Positions 8,657 through 18,600 of a DNA stretch of 64,000 nucleotides are shown one piece after another. Within the stretch, counting starts at the first letter, position 1. Every line of letters starts with the position of its first letter. Both the position numbers and the translations under genes were made by a program. Source of the DNA: Glaciecola sp947496235 (GTDB lineage Bacteria; Pseudomonadota; Gammaproteobacteria; Enterobacterales; Alteromonadaceae). Location: NCBI RefSeq assembly GCF_050306235.1, contig NZ_JBLWFH010000010.1:1-64000 (forward strand), written 5' to 3'. The notes below the pieces were generated by a model. The model saw only the letters and a program-made list of their open reading frames with translations. It searched no databases and was not told where the DNA came from.

Positions 8657-8702
8657 TATACCCTCAAGGGTTTAAATGAATAAAAATACCTTAAAGGGTA
8701 TA
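8657..8702. promoter_or_regulatory. Palindromic operator pair of the hipBA relic
   Basis: Two 18-bp imperfect palindromes of a different sequence from the neighbouring hipB operators: 8657-8674 (TATACCCTCAAGGGTTTA) and 8685-8702 (AATACCTTAAAGGGTATA), 28 bp apart. They lie 20-65 bp before the start of the degenerate hipB reading frame, where an autoregulatory site for that lost locus would be expected. Confidence 0.65.
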
Positions 8703-8721
8703 AATAGTTTAAGGCACTGAT

Positions 8722-8909
8722 ATGAAACTAATAAATTCTAGAGAGTTGGCTGATTACATAGGGCTACAAGGAAAAAAGCAGAATCGCACTCAGACCGATG
8801 TGACAAAGCATGTGGGGTTGAAGCAAAAGTACCAAATCACTTCCCTGAATATGTAGTCACAAGCATATTTGAAGGCTTGAGAAAACAGGCGACTAAAAAA
8901 TTGGAGTAA
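8722..8909 (+). pseudogene. Deletion scar of a second hipBA locus
   Basis: From ATG 8722, about 35 residues read as the front of a HipB antitoxin (SRELADYIG, then QNRTQTDVTKHVGLKQ, the first HTH helices). From about 8823 the +1 frame reads as a HipA C-terminal tail (VPNHFPEYVVTSIFEGLRKQ) and stops at 8907-8909. The nominal 44-codon ORF ends at 8854-8856. The simplest account is an internal deletion that joined the 5' end of hipB to the 3' end of hipA and left both non-functional. Two palindromic operators remain upstream. Confidence 0.65.
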
Positions 8910-9078
8910 TGTCTAACTGCATAATGCCGCGCTTTTGTTGCATAGTTTTAACTGCGCCAAAAAACTAATTAAGAATCTATAACGCTAAGTTAAGATTTAA
9001 ATTTTGCAGTTTTTTAAACGATAAATAATTGTTATATTGTTCAAGATAACAATGACTTATGTAAATAAAAGGGATTTT

Positions 9079-10428
9079 ATGAAGTTTCTGATCGTACTCC
9101 TAGGTACTTTAATCTTTGTCGAGAATAGTTACGCTTCTAGCTTAAAAAGCTTTTATTATTGGGCTGATGATGCAGTATGCCCAACCTCATCAAGTGAGTG
9201 CAGTGCTAATAGAGCAGAAAAAATAGTAAAACTGCTATCAGCTAGTCAAGGTTATTATTCTCAAACAGTATTAGACACTATTTTTCATACTAAAACTTGT
9301 GAAGTAGAAATAATTGAATACCACGAGCGATATAAAGATAGATATAAAGAAAGTATCGGAACAAGAGGATTCATTAAATGTGCTAGTGAGTTCCATGCTA
9401 CCTATAACAAAATAGGAAAATATAAGTACAAAATATTTTCTGAGGATTTCGTCAATAATTACGACTCAGAATTACAGGAGATTTTCGATAAAGCTAAAAG
9501 AGAAAGAGATATTGATACATTAGAACGTTTAGTTAGCGAATTCTCACACCATAGGGTTGCAAACCTCGCGAAGAATTCGATCATTAATTTTGATTCTGAA
9601 GAGAAAAAGCAGCGCCAAAGTGTGATGAATGAGTATAAAAACGCGAAAACCATTCAACAAAAAGCAGAAGTGTTAGCAAAAACGAATAATGGAAAAGCAG
9701 TAGCAGAAGGCTGGATTAAATACAGCGACGTTATTAACCAAGAAATGGCCAATAAATTCGTTACTGATATTTTTAAATCGGTAGAAGACGAAGATAATAT
9801 TGCGGGATACAGCTGGTTCATTGCAAATAATCCAGATTCAAAGCTAGCTAAAAAAGCCCTAACCAATATGCACGAGTTAGCATTTGAACTCGCTGAAGAC
9901 ATAGACACCATCAACGCATATAACGATTTCATTATCGCTTACCCTACTGCTAAACAAGTGCGTGAAGCTAATGATCGTGCTTATGAATTAGAAAAAAGTG
10001 AATACGTTGGCATGTTGAGCTATTTCAGTGAAGAAAAAGATGCTCGCCGTTTGTTAGTACAATCCAAAATGCTAGAACAATCAGCAGAAGACTTATCAAG
10101 CGATGAGCAAATTGGCTACATGATAGTGGTTAACCGCATGAATGATTTGCTCAAGCAAGAGTTTGTTAGCACAGATGCAGCACTGCGCCATTTAGAGAGT
10201 AACGAATTCAAAAGCTTTGTTAGAACCTTTAAGCGTTCGATGGAAAACCTCGATCGTCAAGTTAGTCGAATTGCCGACAATACCGCTGATTTGTCGTCCA
10301 TCATGAAGCAACAAAGTTCGATGATGAATAATCACTTTGATAAGGCGGCCCAAGACCGAGAAATGGCATCAGAACTCACAAAGCAACACAGACACTGGGA
10401 GCGATTTATTGGTGAGGTGGGGCTGTAA
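9079..10428 (+). CDS. Exported protein of unknown function, first gene of the TIR-STAND block
   Basis: 450 residues from ATG 9079, chosen because AAAGGGA lies just upstream and a signal peptide (KFLIVLLGTLIFVENSYAS) begins there. A TTG at 9037 would add 14 residues ahead of it. The mature N-terminal part has four cysteines (VCPTSSSEC, KTCEVE, IKCAS), consistent with disulfides in the periplasm. The middle has helical repeats resembling TPR-type units (SWFIANNPDSKLAKKA, YNDFIIAYPTAKQVREA). The C-terminus, about 380-440, looks coiled-coil. I recognise no family. It lies 100 bp upstream of the TIR-nSTAND-WD40 gene on the same strand with no visible terminator, so it probably belongs to the same unit and may bind the WD40 half. 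Confidence 0.75.
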   Translation: MKFLIVLLGTLIFVENSYASSLKSFYYWADDAVCPTSSSECSANRAEKIVKLLSASQGYYSQTVLDTIFHTKTCEVEIIEYHERYKDRYKESIGTRGFIKCASEFHATYNKIGKYKYKIFSEDFVNNYDSELQEIFDKAKRERDIDTLERLVSEFSHHRVANLAKNSIINFDSEEKKQRQSVMNEYKNAKTIQQKAEVLAKTNNGKAVAEGWIKYSDVINQEMANKFVTDIFKSVEDEDNIAGYSWFIANNPDSKLAKKALTNMHELAFELAEDIDTINAYNDFIIAYPTAKQVREANDRAYELEKSEYVGMLSYFSEEKDARRLLVQSKMLEQSAEDLSSDEQIGYMIVVNRMNDLLKQEFVSTDAALRHLESNEFKSFVRTFKRSMENLDRQVSRIADNTADLSSIMKQQSSMMNNHFDKAAQDREMASELTKQHRHWERFIGEVGL

Positions 10429-10528
10429 ATTGCCAAATTATTAAAAATTTGCTTATACTGACCTAATCTAGGGAGACGTAGTTACTGTTTTTCGGATAGT
10501 AGCACGCACAAAACAAGGCAGTAAGTTA

Positions 10529-13500
10529 GTGTCGAAGATATTTATCAGCCATTCAAGTGCGAATAACTTTGAAGCTCTAGCGGTACAAGAATGGTTGTTA
10601 AAACAAGGTTGGGACGAATTGTTCCTTGACCTTGATCCGAAGCGAGGTATCGCAGCAGGAGAGCGTTGGGAGCGCTCGCTACATGAAGCAGCTAATCGTT
10701 GTGACGCCGTATTATTTTGTGTTACCCAGCAGTGGTTAGATTCAGATTGGTGTCGTAAAGAATATCGTTTAGCGCGACGCCTCAATAAACAATTGTTCGG
10801 TTTGCTAATAGAAGATCTCGACATCGCAAGCTTACCCGAAGAACTTACCAGCACTTGGCAACTTGTTGAATTAGCCACAGGTACTGATCATGAAATCCAT
10901 CGTGTAGTTCATCCTTATACGAGTGAAGAGCGCCATGTTCACTTTTCCAAACAAGGGCTTATTAGACTGCACTCTGGTTTAGTTAAAGCCGGTTTAGATC
11001 CTAAATTCTTTGAGTGGCCACCTGCCACAGACCCATTTCGTCCTCCCTATCGAGGGCTCTTACCAATGGAGTCATGTGATGCGGGCATATTCTTTGGTCG
11101 CGAAGCACCCACAATCGAATTGCTCGCTCGACTCCGCGGTTTAAAAGAGCTACCACCGCCGCGATTTATGGTAATTCTAGGTGCGTCAGGCGCGGGTAAA
11201 TCGTCGTTTTTGCGCGCAGGCATAATGCCACGTTTATCGCGAGACGAACGGCACTTTGTACCACTACCTATAATTCGTCCTGAAAGCGCTGCGATTACTG
11301 GTGAATCTGGGTTGGCAAATACCTTGCTAAAGTGCTTTACCGAGAGTCAGATTTCAACAAATCGTGCCGCTCTGCGCGATTTGGTATTGAAAGCAGGAGA
11401 ATCTGAGAGTCATTTCGCTCTACTTATGAGCTTGTTGCAAGATTACTACAGCGAGAAAACCAAAGCGGTTGCTCTGTTTGATAGTGCACAAAAGCCTGCA
11501 ATGATCTTGAGTATCGATCAAGCTGAAGAGCTCTTTATGGGTGAAGGTGAAGTAGAGGCCGAGCAATTATTAGTGTTATTAAAACGGTTGGCGGAACAAA
11601 ATGAACTGCCCATTATCGTGTTATTCACTATCCGTTCGGATAGCTACGAAACCCTGCAAGCTTACAAGACCTTTACCGATGTTTCACAGCAAACCTTCAG
11701 CTTAGCGCCGATGCCAAAAGGTGCTTATCAAGAAGTAATTGAAGGGCCCGCCAAGCGGATGAATGAGTCAGGCAATCCTCTTGATATCGAGCCAGCGCTT
11801 ACCGAAGCTTTACTACAAGATTTGGATCAAGGCAGCGGCAAAGATGCCTTGCCATTGCTTGCATTTACGTTAGAACGTTTGCACAAAGACTATGGTGCTG
11901 ATGGGGATCTTACACTTGCAGAGTATCATGATTTAGGTGGAATCAATGGGGCGATTACTGCTGCTACCGAGGAAGTATTTCAGCGTGCGCTCTACGATCA
12001 GCGTTTACCTTCCGAGCGACAGGCGCTAGAAGCGCTGATGCGGCGAGCATTAGTGCCTTGGTTGGCTGGCATAGATCCCGAAACTCAGGCACCACGACGA
12101 CGCATTGCTCGCATGTCGGAAATTCCTACCGAAGCACATCCGTTAGTTGAGCTATTGGTTGAACAACGCTTGCTATCGACGGATATTAACTCCGACAAAG
12201 AAATTACGGTTGAACCCGCCCATGAAGCCTTGTTACGTCAATGGGGATTACTCAAAGGTTGGTTAGAAGATGACTTCGCCGCGCTGATGGTCCTAGAATC
12301 ACTACAGCGAGCTACCCGTGATTGGCTAGCTAATAATCAGGCTGATGATTGGCTAAATCACACCGCAGGTCGCCTTGAAGATGCCGAAGCACTGCGTGCA
12401 CGTGCAGATATGGCGAATTTCTTTTCAAATAGTGATGATACCTATTTGCATGAATGTCGAAAGCGTGAGGATGCCATCAAAAACAAGGCGTTAAACGAAG
12501 CCAAACAACTGGCCGAAGCCAGAGAAAAAGAAGCTGTGGCGCAAAAACGTGCTGCCGCGCTTACCCGCAAAGGTCTAATTGTTGCCTCGATTCTGCTGGT
12601 CATTGCTATTTTTGCCGGATGGAAAGCGTTTGAGCAAAAAGATGAAGCTGAGCTTGCCCGAGAGGAAGCACAACATGCTCTTGCTGTATCACTCGCTGCG
12701 CAAGCAGATACATTTGCTGAGCGAGATGAAAAAGATAAGGCACTGCTCTACTACAAAGAATCTCTGCAACGTAATGCCACTGCCCAAGTTGAAACCAAAA
12801 CCTGGCAGCTACTCAATCAAATGCCACTTGCTGTGGCCCAGGCATCAACAGGATTAGATCCCACATGGGCAATGCTATCTCTACCCGAACGAGGTATTGC
12901 CTTGGTTGGCACTAATCTAGGCGGATTGTATGTGGTTACTAAAACCGAAGAAGGCCTAACCTTTAGGCATTACAAAACCAGTGAATATGCGATTTCTGCA
13001 TTAGCTGCGTCTGCTGACGGTCAGTGGGTGTACGCTGGTGATACTCGCGGTGACATTTGGCAGATCGATTTAGCACAAAACAATCAACTTCGCGCTACAC
13101 GTATTCTCGCTGACTCTAACGATGACCAAATTCGCTCACTTGCAGTGCATGAGAGTGGACAATTGCTCGCACTAGGTTTCTATAACGGTAAGGTCACACT
13201 GTATTCGACCATAGATAATAGCAAATCAACGGTTTACACCGACCCCGTCGAAAGTGATATTTATGCATTACAGTTTGTGTCTGATACCCAAGAGCACCTT
13301 TTCATTGGTAACAGCGGTAACTATTTAGTTGAACTTAGTGGTGAAAATTACGCTGAAACCACTGTTCACGATGTGGGTATCAATGCTGGTCGTCAGTTCA
13401 CAATCGATGACAATACTCTGTACTTTCTATCACAGAATGAATTGGCTGTTTGGAACACTGGCTCGCAGCAAGTAGAACAGACATTTACCATTGATGACCC

Positions 13501-15670
13501 CATGCATACGACCGCCATGGTGGCATTTGACGACGCTTTTTTCATCGGTGGTTATAGTGGCGAATTGGTAAAGGTTGATAAAGATAATTTAAAGATTTTG
13601 AAGCAAGCCCAATTAAAACCCAGTTGGTTACAGGCCCTGATGATAGTTGATGATGTTTTACTGGTTATTAATGACAAAGGACAAATTTTTGAAGTTGATC
13701 CGAACTCATTAGCCATGATTAGCACCACGCCTGGCCGAACTGAAAAAGATGCCATATTGGCGTCAAGCGAAGAGGCATTGTTTGTCGCCTCTAGCGAAAT
13801 GCTGTACAGATACAATGTGGATTCATTACAGCCAGAAATATCAATGGATGCGCATAAGGAAATAATTATTGCCGTAGCTGTTAGTCCTTCCGGTGATTTG
13901 GTTGCAACTACCGCGCATGATGAAACCGTTAAAATTTGGCGCTCTAAAGACTTAACCCTAATAGCAGAATTTGACACATTTGAAGGGGCTCCCACGAGCG
14001 CATTTTTTGCCACGGACGATCTACTACTTGTCGGCGACGAACAGGGTAATATAGTAGCTATCGATACAGTAAATGACGAAGTGCTATATCAAATTAGCTC
14101 TCTTCAAAGCAGTGTAAATGCAATATCAATGGTGACAGATCCTCAACATGCATTTGCTATAAGTGCAGCGGGTACTGTAGTGATTTCAGTGAGTAATAAT
14201 GGCAGTATTGCGTTTTCAGATTTAGCTACCGGCGCAATAGTGCGCAGGCTACAGCTGTCTGGCGCCAAGTATTCAATCAACGACTCTGCATTTGACCCAA
14301 AAAATGGGTTCATGGCGGTCGCATTAGATAACGGTAAGGTGTGTATTTGGCAGCACAGCTATACCGAAGAATATGTAGGTCAAAGTGCGACTTTCCGCGA
14401 CGAAAATTTAAACTGCCTACAACTGCATTCGGCGAGTATTGAATCTGTGGTCTTCGCCGGAGACCGTTGGTTAGCAGGGGCGGCAAATGGTGAATTAATT
14501 GAGTTTAATGAAGATTCACAACAACGAACCTTTCCTATCCACAAAGACGAAATTACTCAGTTAAATTGGATAGCTAAATCTAAAACGCTTGTCACTGTAT
14601 CGGATGATACGAGACTAAAAACATGGCGCTTACCTGCACAAAACCAAACCCCCATACCAGAGTCAATTGAAACGGTTAACGGAAATTTGTACGACACTCT
14701 GCTATTGGAAAATGAAATGCTGATTGCCGGTGGCTTTCAGCTCAAGCGTGTTTACAGTATGCCTATAGGCGGTTGGTATTCTGGTTCATTGTACAATTAT
14801 TACGAAGCCAGTGCGGTTGGTGGCAATCAGTTTTATGCGCTGGCTGCAAATGACAATTATATAGCAATGGGCGGTGAAAATGGTTTCTTAGCGCTACAAG
14901 ATAGAGATACCGGAAGAGATACGCTTATGCCGATAACGCGTTCTTATATTCAGCATTTAGCGTTCTCACAGACGTCAACTAAATTATTTGCCGCTTATGA
15001 TGATGGTCGAGTGGAAATTTTCGATACCGACAACCCCCTGAATACCCCAATTCATTTTTATCAACATGCCAGTGCGGTTACGAGTTTAATTGCATTACCT
15101 AACAGTCAACAAGTGCTCACATCCGACGTTGACGGTAATATTTATATTTGGGATGAACTAACCGGCAAAGTGGCTCAGCAATACAAGCGCCAGTTTGGGG
15201 TGGGAGGTGTTGCAATTAGTTCTGACGGTTCTCTTATCGCCATTGGCGAAAGCGATGGCTCAGTAGCACTATACTCAGGTGGATTAGACGAGCAAAAGTT
15301 GGTTTGGCGAACCAAGTCAATCGATGCTATTTACGGAATTTTATTTTCCCAAGCGGATGACACTTTAGTGGTGTACAGTCGCAACCAGCTTAATTTTATC
15401 AATGTTAATAACGGCAACAGTTATTACCAGTCAGAGGCCAATACAAGCAAGTTTTACAACAATGGTAAAATGCACGGTTCACAACTGGTTATGACCGGTA
15501 ATAAAGGGTTATACGAAATGTATAACTTAGTGAGCAGTAAACCTATTGAGGGAATCGACTTAATTCCAGCAATTACCGAAACCATTGATATGGAACTTAG
15601 CTCAAGCCAGCAGATTCGTGAGTTATCACATCGTATTGAATTGGTACCAGCAGGAGACAGAAATGACTAG
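10529..15670 (+). CDS. TIR-nSTAND NTPase-TM-WD40 transmembrane protein
   Basis: 1713 residues. Residues 1-125 are a TIR domain (KIFISHSS, DSDWCRKEYRLA) with Glu78 at the position of the NADase glutamate. From about 170 to 620 there is a novel-STAND NTPase: Walker A GASGAGKS at 218-225, Walker B SIDQAEELF at 328-336, and an EPAHEALLRQWGLLKGWLE module at its end. A coiled coil and one TM helix (about 681-699, IVASILLVIAIFAGW) follow, then about 950 residues with WD40-like blades (VKIWRSKD, VCIWQHS, LKTWRL, IYIWDELTG), enough for two propellers. Basic residues before the TM and acidic ones after it predict TIR/NTPase in the cytoplasm and WD40 in the periplasm. The start is a GTG. A NAD-consuming, stress- or phage-triggered effector is plausible by family but unproven. 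Confidence 0.88.
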   Translation: MSKIFISHSSANNFEALAVQEWLLKQGWDELFLDLDPKRGIAAGERWERSLHEAANRCDAVLFCVTQQWLDSDWCRKEYRLARRLNKQLFGLLIEDLDIASLPEELTSTWQLVELATGTDHEIHRVVHPYTSEERHVHFSKQGLIRLHSGLVKAGLDPKFFEWPPATDPFRPPYRGLLPMESCDAGIFFGREAPTIELLARLRGLKELPPPRFMVILGASGAGKSSFLRAGIMPRLSRDERHFVPLPIIRPESAAITGESGLANTLLKCFTESQISTNRAALRDLVLKAGESESHFALLMSLLQDYYSEKTKAVALFDSAQKPAMILSIDQAEELFMGEGEVEAEQLLVLLKRLAEQNELPIIVLFTIRSDSYETLQAYKTFTDVSQQTFSLAPMPKGAYQEVIEGPAKRMNESGNPLDIEPALTEALLQDLDQGSGKDALPLLAFTLERLHKDYGADGDLTLAEYHDLGGINGAITAATEEVFQRALYDQRLPSERQALEALMRRALVPWLAGIDPETQAPRRRIARMSEIPTEAHPLVELLVEQRLLSTDINSDKEITVEPAHEALLRQWGLLKGWLEDDFAALMVLESLQRATRDWLANNQADDWLNHTAGRLEDAEALRARADMANFFSNSDDTYLHECRKREDAIKNKALNEAKQLAEAREKEAVAQKRAAALTRKGLIVASILLVIAIFAGWKAFEQKDEAELAREEAQHALAVSLAAQADTFAERDEKDKALLYYKESLQRNATAQVETKTWQLLNQMPLAVAQASTGLDPTWAMLSLPERGIALVGTNLGGLYVVTKTEEGLTFRHYKTSEYAISALAASADGQWVYAGDTRGDIWQIDLAQNNQLRATRILADSNDDQIRSLAVHESGQLLALGFYNGKVTLYSTIDNSKSTVYTDPVESDIYALQFVSDTQEHLFIGNSGNYLVELSGENYAETTVHDVGINAGRQFTIDDNTLYFLSQNELAVWNTGSQQVEQTFTIDDPMHTTAMVAFDDAFFIGGYSGELVKVDKDNLKILKQAQLKPSWLQALMIVDDVLLVINDKGQIFEVDPNSLAMISTTPGRTEKDAILASSEEALFVASSEMLYRYNVDSLQPEISMDAHKEIIIAVAVSPSGDLVATTAHDETVKIWRSKDLTLIAEFDTFEGAPTSAFFATDDLLLVGDEQGNIVAIDTVNDEVLYQISSLQSSVNAISMVTDPQHAFAISAAGTVVISVSNNGSIAFSDLATGAIVRRLQLSGAKYSINDSAFDPKNGFMAVALDNGKVCIWQHSYTEEYVGQSATFRDENLNCLQLHSASIESVVFAGDRWLAGAANGELIEFNEDSQQRTFPIHKDEITQLNWIAKSKTLVTVSDDTRLKTWRLPAQNQTPIPESIETVNGNLYDTLLLENEMLIAGGFQLKRVYSMPIGGWYSGSLYNYYEASAVGGNQFYALAANDNYIAMGGENGFLALQDRDTGRDTLMPITRSYIQHLAFSQTSTKLFAAYDDGRVEIFDTDNPLNTPIHFYQHASAVTSLIALPNSQQVLTSDVDGNIYIWDELTGKVAQQYKRQFGVGGVAISSDGSLIAIGESDGSVALYSGGLDEQKLVWRTKSIDAIYGILFSQADDTLVVYSRNQLNFINVNNGNSYYQSEANTSKFYNNGKMHGSQLVMTGNKGLYEMYNLVSSKPIEGIDLIPAITETIDMELSSSQQIRELSHRIELVPAGDRND

Positions 15671-18600
15671 GACATTGTTTTTGAAATGGTCGATTCTGAG
15701 CATCTTGCTAATGATTTCAGCACAAGTATGGGCGGATAATTCATGCGAATTTGCCTTTGATGGCGTTTGTGATGAACCAGGACTCTGTACGCAGGGAACG
15801 GACACAGCCGATTGCTCTGTCAACAGTGATATTTATCAATTGGCGCAACGCTTACAATATGAAGTTGATCTAAGTTCACTTAACGATCCTTATGAAGTGT
15901 TTAGTGACTTAAATAACAGTGAGTACAGCTTGCTTATTTGTGGTAACTACATTCCAAGCTTAGTGGAAGGTGTTTCCCCAGTCTCGCAAACCACAATGTT
16001 TCAGCGTTGCCAAGCAATGGGCGGATGTGAATGCGATATTCAGCAAAATAGCTATCAAGCTCTGGCAATGAAACGCAATGCGGACGCAAGCATTGAAACT
16101 TTAACTTGGTTTGAATACGGTGCGGTTTATGATATTTCACAAGCTACGAATATCGCTGTTATTGGACATTTGCGTAGTCATGATGGCTCTGCGGGGAATT
16201 GGCTCAATGCTCAAGCGTTGCGCGAAGGCATAAAGCTTTTACTAATGCATCAATACAAAATGGGTATTGTGCACGATGAACTTATCAGCCGTCCTGCCAG
16301 CCCATTTAGCCGTCAACAAACTACGCCACATGTGTGGGTAGAGAATTATTTGGTCGATGCCAAAAGCAATCAAGCTAAGCGCATTACCGGTCAACCGATT
16401 CAACTGGTCATTGACTTGGCTTTGCACGATAACAATCAACTGGTTATTACTACACACTCGGCGTACCTGACTCAGCCGGCAACGCTTACGTTATCACTTG
16501 ACGAAATATCCGTTAGCCAGTGGCAACAAGTGCGAAACTATATTGCCACTACCGCCGGTCAAGCAGGTTTGATGAAACATAATCTATCTTCAAACACCGT
16601 AAATTCAGCAATTGAAGAATGGCAGCCTTCAGGTTTATTGTCGGTATACAACCGAATCGATGCGTTAAGCCAAGGGATTGGCCAATTCTCCCCTGCACAT
16701 TTACAGGAAGCTGGCCGTGCTTGGACCTGGTTAAGTATTTTAACGAGCCGCGTGTCCCCCATTTTGGCGCAGCAACATGCAGCCACTGCAATCGCCAATG
16801 TATTGTTAGCAGCAGATGCGAAAACGTTAAACACTGATCAAGCGGCACTGATTAGCGTTGCAAAAGCATCAGCCTATAGCGACTTATTCACACTTAACCT
16901 ATTACCAAACACAACTAGTTATCCTGAAATCAATATACTCCGCACATTTTCAACTATTGATTACCAAGCGCCAGATCAGAGTGAAAAAGTAGAAAATTAT
17001 GCGCTATTTTTACATGCCCTGCAGTTAATGGAATTTACTCCTCATCGCGATCAAGCTATTCAGTCAATGTACAATACTCGTTTTGCAGCAGATGGCTTGC
17101 TTCTCGATAGTGTTTTGACCATTTCATCGTATAAAAAGACCAGTATTACCATGCAGCTCAATCGTGGTAATTCAGGTTCGGTTACTGCCGCTGCATTTTT
17201 GTTATTACTCGACAATGCGCAATTAGATGGGGATTTGTCTGATATCCGCCAGTATATAGACGCTGGTAGTGGATATAGTTACGCCGCGCAAATGATGAAT
17301 TTGATGCAGCAACAAGCTTACGATGTCCCCATTTTATCAGCCGATAATAGGCAACAATACAGGCAATATCTGATTTTAAAGGAAATCATTCACCGTTTAA
17401 TTTCAGCATCTAACGAAAAGCTGTCAATGTGGCGTGCCTGGGGAATGCGTGAAGAATTGGTACGCCGCTTAAATGAAGGTTTAACATCATTACTAGAAGC
17501 GCCATCTTTAATGCCAGAATATGCACATGCGCTTATTATGTTTAACCGATATGCATCGCGCATGACAGGTTGGCATTCGTCGTACGAGGACAAGATACAA
17601 CGAGTAGCCATTGATTGGTCAGCTGCCTATCCTGGTGTGCGAATGTTGAATTATATAGATGATCCCTTTGACGAAATAGCCGCAAAATGGGCGGTAAGTA
17701 AATTAGAGGCAAATAGGGTAACTGCTCACATTGAGCGTTCAGAATTACTGTTTGGTTCGCCGCTTAAGACACCTGAATATTCTATCCCAGAGGATTATTT
17801 ATTAAATTTCACATTGACACCTAAGTGGTGGCAGCCTGAATTTACCACAACTCCTATTCCGCAACGTTATACACAAAACTGGAATACGGGTCATGAACTT
17901 GCCAAAGAAGTAGCCAAGCGTGATCCACAGCGCGCAATTGTGCTTTATGAAGAGGTGCTTAATGCACATCAGTATCGACTTGAAATGCCTAGCATTGAGC
18001 TGGAAGAGCTATACGTAAAAACTGGTCAGCGTGACAAAGCGATTGAGGTTGTGAAGAAATTTATTGCCTCAAATCCACAAGGATTTTTAGATGTATCATC
18101 TGCACAGCAACGCCTTGCCGAACACTACATACATAGCGGTCGCGTAGACGAGGCGTTTGATATTTCGTACAAAGCGAGCAATGCCGGCTCAGCTCGTGCA
18201 TATCAAACCTTAATTTTTAGCGCTGTTTTGGCAAGAGAGTTTGATGTCGCGCAAAGGACCATAGTTAAAATGCAAAGCCATTATAGTAGTGCTAGTCCTT
18301 ATCTCAATCAGTTCCGTACTTTAGGGCAAGCACTAACAGAAAACGATAATTATGAAGACCAATGGCAACAGTTTATCAACTTTATTAATCAACAAGATCC
18401 TAGTGATGTAAGCGTGTCGGTTTGGTTACTCCCGTTTTTAGTTGAATATGGTATTGCCCCACGCTTCTTTCACCAAGACAGTAAGGTTGTGCGCGAGTTA
18501 TTGGCGCGCACAATCATTAAAGACTGGCTACCTTTAGGGCAAATAGTTCCTCCCCAATATGAATGGTTGGAAGATTTGAAAAATATTCAAGCTCTCAAGC

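Noticed and set aside
8722..8856. Intact 44-residue antitoxin-like gene
   Set aside because: Only the first part resembles HipB, and the sequence then continues in another frame as a HipA tail, so it is treated as a pseudogene.
16559..16848. Several overlapping ORFs in other frames inside the large exported protein gene
   Set aside because: They are shadows of the long reading frame, without starts or family resemblance.
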